This document shows positions 58,607 to 64,000 of a stretch of DNA of 64,000 nt, piece by piece. The stretch is from Paralichthys olivaceus. Taxonomy: Eukaryota; Chordata; Actinopteri; Pleuronectiformes; Paralichthyidae. The position numbers were made by a program, and so were the translations under genes. Below the pieces are notes generated by a model, which did not search any database, was not told the origin of the DNA, and was given only the letters and a program-made list of their open reading frames with translations. The stretch covers positions 13,559,501 through 13,623,500 of the forward strand of contig NC_091099.1 of NCBI RefSeq assembly GCF_024713975.1, written 5' to 3'. Numbering within the stretch: the stretch's first letter is position 1; every line of letters begins with the position of its first letter.

Positions 58607-61600
58607 CTGAGGAGAGCAGGAGCAGAAAAGACATGAAATGTGGATTTCGCTAGTTCTAATCCCGTGGACATGTTCAAACTATAAATGGCTCTGAACAGCC
58701 TCCATTTCTTTTAAAAATCTATTAGGATCTAAAGTGAATTTTAAAACTATACAAATACCCTATTTCTCATGAGGATAGTCTTTGGGTACATGTCCACGTA
58801 TTTGGATTTGAATTTCAAATCAAACACTAACTTTGAGCTCACAGTGCCACCTTTCAGCTTTAAGGGGATTTACAGTGGATCCAAAGAGCTTTTTCCAAAT
58901 CACTTGAATGGGACTGTGCATTAGAGGACATTTTAAATACAATAATCAATATTTAAAGCTGAAAATAAAAGCCATGATGTCAGTGTTCGTGAGTATAATG
59001 TTTCATGTCTTTTCTGTGAATGTTTGGCATAAAACATAGTAGGATGTTTCTGTTATTTCTTCAATATAGCAGAGGAGTCATAGAAATCATCATCTTGTTC
59101 AGTTCTCTGATTAGAGTTGGAAAAATAGTTAGTAAATTAGGAGTTTGAAAAACAAAATATAATATTTCTTATACTCCTTTTTTTTAAAGATAGTGGTCTA
59201 TCAAACACATTCTAAAGTCTTTAAAGACATAATGTGTTGAAATCTCCCCCTTGCACAACAATGATCAAACATGAGTGAGACAGCAAATCTCATTGGTCAA
59301 ATAGAGAAGCTGACAAGATAAAGCCCAGCTGGGGTTCACCACTGACTGAGACACCAACTTAATCTATCAAGATGAAAAGTAAAGCTTCCTCTAGCACCCT
59401 GCAGTTCTGGAAAAAAAAACAGACACATCAATAACTGTCAAATTTTCACAGAGACGTAAAGGAAGCATGTTATCTGCTGTAACAGGAAGATGCTGAAAGT
59501 CTTCTAAGAGCTGATGTTTTGCAGCTGGCAAACCTTCTAAACGGCTTTGAAGTGAAGCTGATGAGCCCTTTACCCACAGCAGCTCATCACAATCTCAGAA
59601 AAACAACAGTGGCATTTCAGCACATCAGCGAGAGCCGCAAACGTTCGGTGAAAAGGGCAAACCACACAATAAGGATGATTTTTCCTCCGGGTCTCTCATG
59701 AAGATCTTTCAGGGTTTTGTCTCACCTGAGCTATGCCTCCGACGAATTTAGTCTTCACCACCACGCTGTCGTCTTCGGTCTTGTCAAACGCTGCTTTCTG
59801 AGCCGCCTTCACCAGGCTGTCTGAGGCTCGCTTCACGGCGTTACCAGCAGCCTTCAAACACACCGTTTCAAAGTTAACGTGCACACACGCACAGTTTCCA
59901 TGGACAAATAAAGACTTTATGGTTTGAGTGTTACCTGTAGTCTCCTCATGGCTTCAGAATCCTGGTCTGCCTTCACCTTGCAGGCCACCAGCAGCTGAGC
60001 TGTAGAGGCCGCCACCTGTTTGGCTGAAGAGATGAGCTTCTCCTCGCTGGCGTGGCCCTGAACTGAGGCGTTAGCTGCCTCACACAGGTTACTGGTGGCT
60101 GCCGCTACCAAACGAGCCTACAGCGAGCAAAGAAAATCACAGTCATTACCTCCACGGAAGAGGATTGTTTGTTTGTCGGTTAGTCTGCAGTATATAACAC
60201 AAGAACTACCAGATGGATTACCATGGAACTTGGTGGAAAGATGTGGAATTTCTGTAAAATTAACTGATGGAGTGTTTTTCCCCGTTTGTGAATTTTTCAA
60301 GGAACAATGCAGAGATCTTTACAAACAAAATCAGCTAATATCTATGAATATGTGCACTTTTGTGCAGATCTGGAGTTGATCTGGATTTTATGACTCAAAA
60401 TAGTTATTGGTGGGGTGAAGTTTATAACTGAATATCAGAGAATGGATATTTGTGTTTAACAGATTGCAGAACATTTATGTGTTCAAATATATGTATATCA
60501 TTTCAATACATATATACAGAATATGTGATAAAGTAGCCTTGATGGGGGTAGAAACTCTTATAGGAGTAATTTTTTTCAGCCTCTTACCGCTGATATGAGA
60601 CCCTGTGACCACTGGCCATCATCCACTGCATTAGCTAGATTGGATCCCACCTGAGGCAGGGTTAGAGGAAGAAGTTATTGTATTTCAACATTAGTTATAC
60701 AGCAGTATAGTCATCTGTCTGAGTGGTTGTGTACACTGACCTTCCCTTGTGCCACCAGTTCTCTCTGTGCTGCTGATGCAGATTTAACGAGAGCACTAGT
60801 TGCTGCAGCGATGGACTTCGCGGCCTCTAAGATCTGCTCCTCAAAATCCAGCGTCTCATCTGCCTGCTGGGAGGAAAACCACACATCACCTTAAGACTTT
60901 GGAAAAAGTTAATTATTATTTATGTCTGTAACAATTTGCTTATAGTGCTGAGAATTGTTCATCATGAACGGCTGAACATTCTTATTCCCAGAAAAAATAT
61001 TTATTACCGTCACCAAGAGGGTTATGTTTTTGTCTGCGTTTGTTTGTCTGTTATTTAGCAGAATTACACAAAAACAAATGGATGGATTATCACAAAATGG
61101 TGGAGGTAAGTGTTATGGGTCAGAGAAGAACACATAAAATTTTAGTGTGGATCTGGAGCAGGGGGCGGATACAGGATTTTCTTTTTGTACTTTCTTTAAT
61201 AGCCTGAGACTGGGCCTTTTATTTTTACATTTTCATGGATTTCACCAGAGAGTAATTCATGGATCTTGATGAAAAAATCAGGCATGTTTAGGGGATCCCA
61301 ATAAAAGATCAAATTAAATATGGTTTCATAAGGGAGGTATGCGCTCTACTGAGTGCCATTCTAGTTTTTCTATTTATTTATTGGCCTACAAATAAGAGAA
61401 TGTTTTCATACTACGATTATAAAAATACTTTAATCACCTCATGAAATATCCACTAAGAGCTCTTGTTTATTTGCAGAATATAATCGCCCTCCTACTTTCC
61501 TAAAAAAACAAATCCCCCAGAAGAGTCCTCGTTGGGAGCTATACGCCCCTAAGTGCAACCCATGATGTTCAAATTGCACACAGAGCACAATCATGATTAT

Positions 61601-63527
61601 TTCTTATTTCTGACAACAGAGTGACATTTTGCAATGTTTCTCAAAACTGAACTAATACCCAGAGTGAAGATCATAATATATCAGTTCAGGGACAGTCAAC
61701 CAATGACAGTCTCTGCCTCGGGGAGTCAACAGCATCTGATTGACCTCTATAAACACACAAGGCACACGTGGCTGGAGACAGGGCGGGACACTGTAGGAAT
61801 ATGTTTGATATATAGTTGGACTGAATAACAACCTAATATATCAAACATATCAGACAGAGCCCTGCAGAGAAGGCTTCCAGGTCTACTACGGCTCAGAGAG
61901 GGCAGGTAGTGGTAAGGGGGGGGGGGGGGGCATGCCGAGGGAGCAGGAGAATCCTCCCCACACCAGTGCAGGGTGGGAGGGATGAAGATGAAGAGAGGAG
62001 AGGAAGCAAAGAGAAGGAAGGAGGAGAATCCAAACTGTTTTGGATAAAGTAATGTTATTTTGATGCATAAGCATAGATTACATGGCGGCTTGATACCTCA
62101 AAGTCTTGTAAAGACCCTTTAAAATTCTCATTTTATGAATCATTTTCACTTCCTTAAAATTGCAAGATTTATAAACTTATAAACTAAACTCCTTGATGAG
62201 ATGAAATAATCGGTCATGTGTAGAGGACTGATTGTTATTAGTGTGTGAAATTTGGTGCAGATCCAAACAAAAATATGGATCTAGTGAATTTAAATGTGGT
62301 TTCATAAGGGGACTGTCGGGCCTTGGTGGAGCTATACACTCTGGTGCCATTCTAGTTATTTCTTCTTCTGCAGCTGAACAAAAATGTAATTTAGAATGGA
62401 CACATTTGGAATGGGGTTTATCAAGGCATAGCTGAAAGCGTCACTGAGAAAAAGAAGTAGTAAGGTTCAGTGGTATCCTCCTTTAAATAGTGGAGTTGCC
62501 TCCTATTAGATCACTAGAGGGAGACACTGACATCTAAAAGAGGAAAAGCCTTTCACTCGCTAATCCCCTTCTCATAAATGCAGTCTGTGGCTGTGGGATT
62601 ATAGTCTGAGACAGAGCATTATATGGTCTTTATTAAAACTGGTGTAACCTAAATATGCACTCACACGGGCGGAGGGTGGAAGTGACCATCACTGTACAGG
62701 AGGAGGAATAGAAAAAGGGGACACACAGGGAACAGCACTAGGATCTAACTATATTCAGTCTCCGTAGACAGATAAACAACACAACCATCATGCAATTACC
62801 CACTTCACAAACACAATCCCATATTACACATAGAACAATATGAAATTGATTTCCAAGAGCTACCATGCCCTGTATCTTTATCCTTTTATTTTCATTATGC
62901 TGTAAAGTTGTTTTGTCTTTTAGGAGATGAACCACATTGTGAAAAAGTCTCCCTGAGCGTAGAAATGAGGAACACTGCTGTAAAACAAAGGAAGTAAGTT
63001 CTCTCTTTTGGAGAAAAAGGTCACAACAGTTCATTACACATTTGAACTCATTCCAACACAAGCTCGAGGACCCAGCGGTGCAATTGTGTCTCCTGGCAAC
63101 GCAACTCCAAATAATGTCCGAAAGTGCGTTTGAAGAAAGTTTTCCCGAGCATTACATGTTTGCTCACCGGACCAGCTGTCTGACTCAACACAGTGTGTGT
63201 GTGTAACAAAGACATATGTTCTTTTCTCCTTTTATGATGATGTAAAATATTGCAGCTCAGTCGCTGAAAAAGACGACTCCACATCAAAGTCAGTGTCACC
63301 TTTTTCCTGCCTTTGCCCCGATGCACACCCCTGCTGATTAATGGCAAAAAGCTGCGTGTGGGTTTGAGTGGGTGGAAAAGTAAGAGAGAGGGGCACTTAT
63401 ACCTTGGGCTTGGCCCTCGGTTTCAGCTGCTCCAGTTTCTTGGCGGCGGCTTCAATGGAGGCCGCAGCTCCGAGGAGCTCGGTCTCAGCGATGACAGTGG
63501 GGTCCTCGGGGTCCACGCACTCTGAGC
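58478..63527 (-). CDS. tln2: Talin-2, last six coding exons (5' part outside the window)
   Basis: Exons 63527-63403, 60866-60741, 60650-60588, 60117-59935, 59851-59726, 58606-58478; 752 nt encoding the last 250 residues, all phases consistent. They cover the end of the rod: the linker DPEDPTVIAETELLG, the R13 THATCH (I/LWEQ) actin-binding bundle (ADETLDFEEQILEAAKSIAA, DDGQWSQGLISA, EAANASVQGHASEEKLISSA) and the C-terminal dimerisation helix (LRKERELEEARKKLAQIRQQ). Talins link integrin tails to F-actin at adhesions. Talin-2 rather than talin-1 is indicated by the ending REDEG, linkage to tpm1 and lactb, and mir-190a in an intron, all as in human TLN2. Human talin-2 is about 2540 aa, so roughly a tenth of the protein is present. 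Confidence 0.97.
59726..59851 (-). CDS. tln2: tln2 exon, last R13 helix
   Basis: 126 nt: AAGNAVKRASDSLVKAAQKA then AFDKTEDDSVVVKTKF and VGGIAQ. The VVKTKFVGGIAQIIAAQEE junction with the next exon is a talin signature. Confidence 0.97.
59935..60117 (-). CDS. tln2: tln2 exon, R13 core
   Basis: 183 nt: ARLVAAATSNLCEAANASVQ, GHASEEKLISSAKQVAAS, KVKADQDSEAMRRLQ. Part of the four conserved I/LWEQ blocks. Confidence 0.97.
60145..60400 (+). repeat. Dispersed repeat family R, copy 8
   Basis: 'attacctccacggaagaggattgtttgtttgtcggttag', 'acaagaactaccagatggattaccatggaacttggtggaaagatg', 'gctaatatctatgaatatgtgca'. It lies in a tln2 intron. Confidence 0.75.
60588..60650 (-). CDS. tln2: tln2 exon, R13 segment
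   Basis: A 63-nt phase-0 exon: VGSNLANAVDDGQWSQGLIS then A. DDGQWSQGLISA is invariant in talins. Confidence 0.97.
60741..60866 (-). CDS. tln2: tln2 exon, R13 actin-binding bundle
   Basis: 126 nt: QADETLDFEEQILEAAKSIA then ATSALVKSASAAQREL and GK. The acceptor is taken as CCCAG before CAGGCA so that the conserved KPKQADE junction is kept; an alternative three bases on would drop the Gln. Confidence 0.97.
61003..61370 (+). repeat. Dispersed repeat family R, copy 9
   Basis: 'taccgtcaccaagagggttatgtttttgtctgcgtttgtttgtctg', 'gcagaattacacaaaaacaaatgg', 'aattttagtgtggatctggagcagggggcgg', 'aattcatggatcttgatgaaaaaatcaggcatgtttagggga', 'gtatgcgctctactgagtgccattctagttt'. The most complete copy. Confidence 0.85.
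61782..61867 (-). ncRNA. mir190a: mir-190a precursor hairpin in a tln2 intron
   Basis: The minus strand carries a 5p arm at 61852-61831 that equals, base for base, the conserved vertebrate miR-190a-5p as I know it (seed GAUAUGU), a short loop TTGTTATTCAGTC, and a 3p arm at 61815-61795 beginning CTATATATCAAACATATT that equals miR-190a-3p. The arms pair over nearly their full length and the outer stems TGCAGGGCTCTGTCTG and CAGTGTCCCGCC resemble the human precursor. It lies on the coding strand of the intron between the tln2 exons at 63403 and 60866, the position known for human MIR190A, and is therefore likely processed from the tln2 transcript. Confidence 0.97.
61917..61930. repeat. Poly-G run next to mir-190a
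   Basis: About 14 G in a row, 50 bp on the 5' side of the hairpin (minus-strand sense). Confidence 0.85.
62190..62360 (+). repeat. Dispersed repeat family R, copy 10 (3' half)
   Basis: 'aatcggtcatgtgtagaggactg', 'tttggtgcagatccaaacaaaaatatggatctagtgaatttaaatgtggtttcataaggggactg', 'ccttggtggagctatacactctggtgccattctagtt'. Confidence 0.8.
63403..63527 (-). CDS. tln2: tln2 exon, rod linker and first R13 helix
   Basis: 125 nt entering with two bases of a codon: SECVDPEDPTVIAETELLGA then AASIEAAAKKLEQLKP and KPK. Acceptor TTTCAG, donor GTATAA. Confidence 0.95.
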
Positions 63528-64000
63528 CTGAAAAGGGATCCACACATGCCCAAATGCTGGTTACAGTGTGTTTATCTACTGCAGAAGGACGATTCAGGAG
63601 ATAACATTTTCATTTCACTAGTTAATATAATAAGAATGATAATAAAAAACCAGAGTAACAAGGCTCTTCACAAAATAATAACTCAGCAATGCAATAAAAC
63701 AAAATAGATAAAAGAACAACAATACGACAACAAGAGAACAACATATAAAACTACTAAATAAGAAATATATTTAAAAAAACTACAAAAAATAAAAATGCTC
63801 CTCTATGCAGGTCAGTTTTTACCGGCTTTTTACAAGGGGTCAACATTCAACTCCAACCAGATGTTCGTTTCTCATGCACAAATCCGGGCATCACACAGAT
63901 GTTAAATCTCAACTTCCTTCAACAGCGTCAAAGCTCATGAACTCAAACAAAACTATTTAAAGTCTAAAGTCTCAAAGGTAAATAAAATAAACTTAAAGTT

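Overview
This window is vertebrate genomic DNA, almost certainly from a ray-finned (percomorph-type) teleost. The genes are intron-rich with canonical GT-AG junctions, many introns are only 70-200 bp, CA/GA microsatellites are frequent, and the dispersed repeats (Tc1-like remnant, tRNA-headed SINE, a roughly 400-bp multi-copy family) are of fish type. There is no bacterial-style gene organisation. Gene models were built by hand by joining conserved peptide segments at splice sites and checking codon phase. Every junction reported as coding keeps the frame.

Layout. (1) About 1-24.7 kb, minus strand: tmem266 (C15orf27/HVRP1), a voltage-sensor-domain membrane protein. Nine coding exons are visible (17732 down to 1). 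The C-terminus runs off the left edge and the start codon was not found. A GC-rich block ending in a splice donor at 24093 is the best candidate for the 5' exon and promoter. (2) 26.6-27.46 kb, plus strand: nrg4, a complete five-exon EGF-family ligand precursor of 134 aa, head-to-head with tmem266. (3) 29.25-32.85 kb, minus: lactb, a complete six-exon mitochondrial serine beta-lactamase-like protein of 527 aa. (4) 34.88-45.22 kb, minus: tpm1, complete, with two starts (1a, 1b), alternative exons 2a/2b and 6a/6b, and three C-terminal exons (9a striated, 9c brain, 9d smooth/non-muscle). (5) 58.48 kb to the right edge, minus: the last six coding exons of tln2 (talin-2), with the mir-190a hairpin in an intron at 61.8 kb.

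The genes do not form one pathway, but tpm1 and tln2 both serve the actin cytoskeleton. Their linkage (tln2-tpm1-lactb) and the divergent tmem266/nrg4 pair both match blocks known on human chromosome 15. In human those blocks are well separated; here they are adjacent. The remaining sequence is introns and two larger gaps (32.9-34.1 kb and 45.5-56.5 kb) holding microsatellites and repeats. I found no wholly new system. The most interesting items are mir-190a, a SINE abutting the lactb stop codon, a long CA/CG microsatellite forming the 3' splice-site region of the tmem266 voltage-sensor exon, the complete set of tpm1 alternative exons, and a dispersed repeat family with about ten copies.
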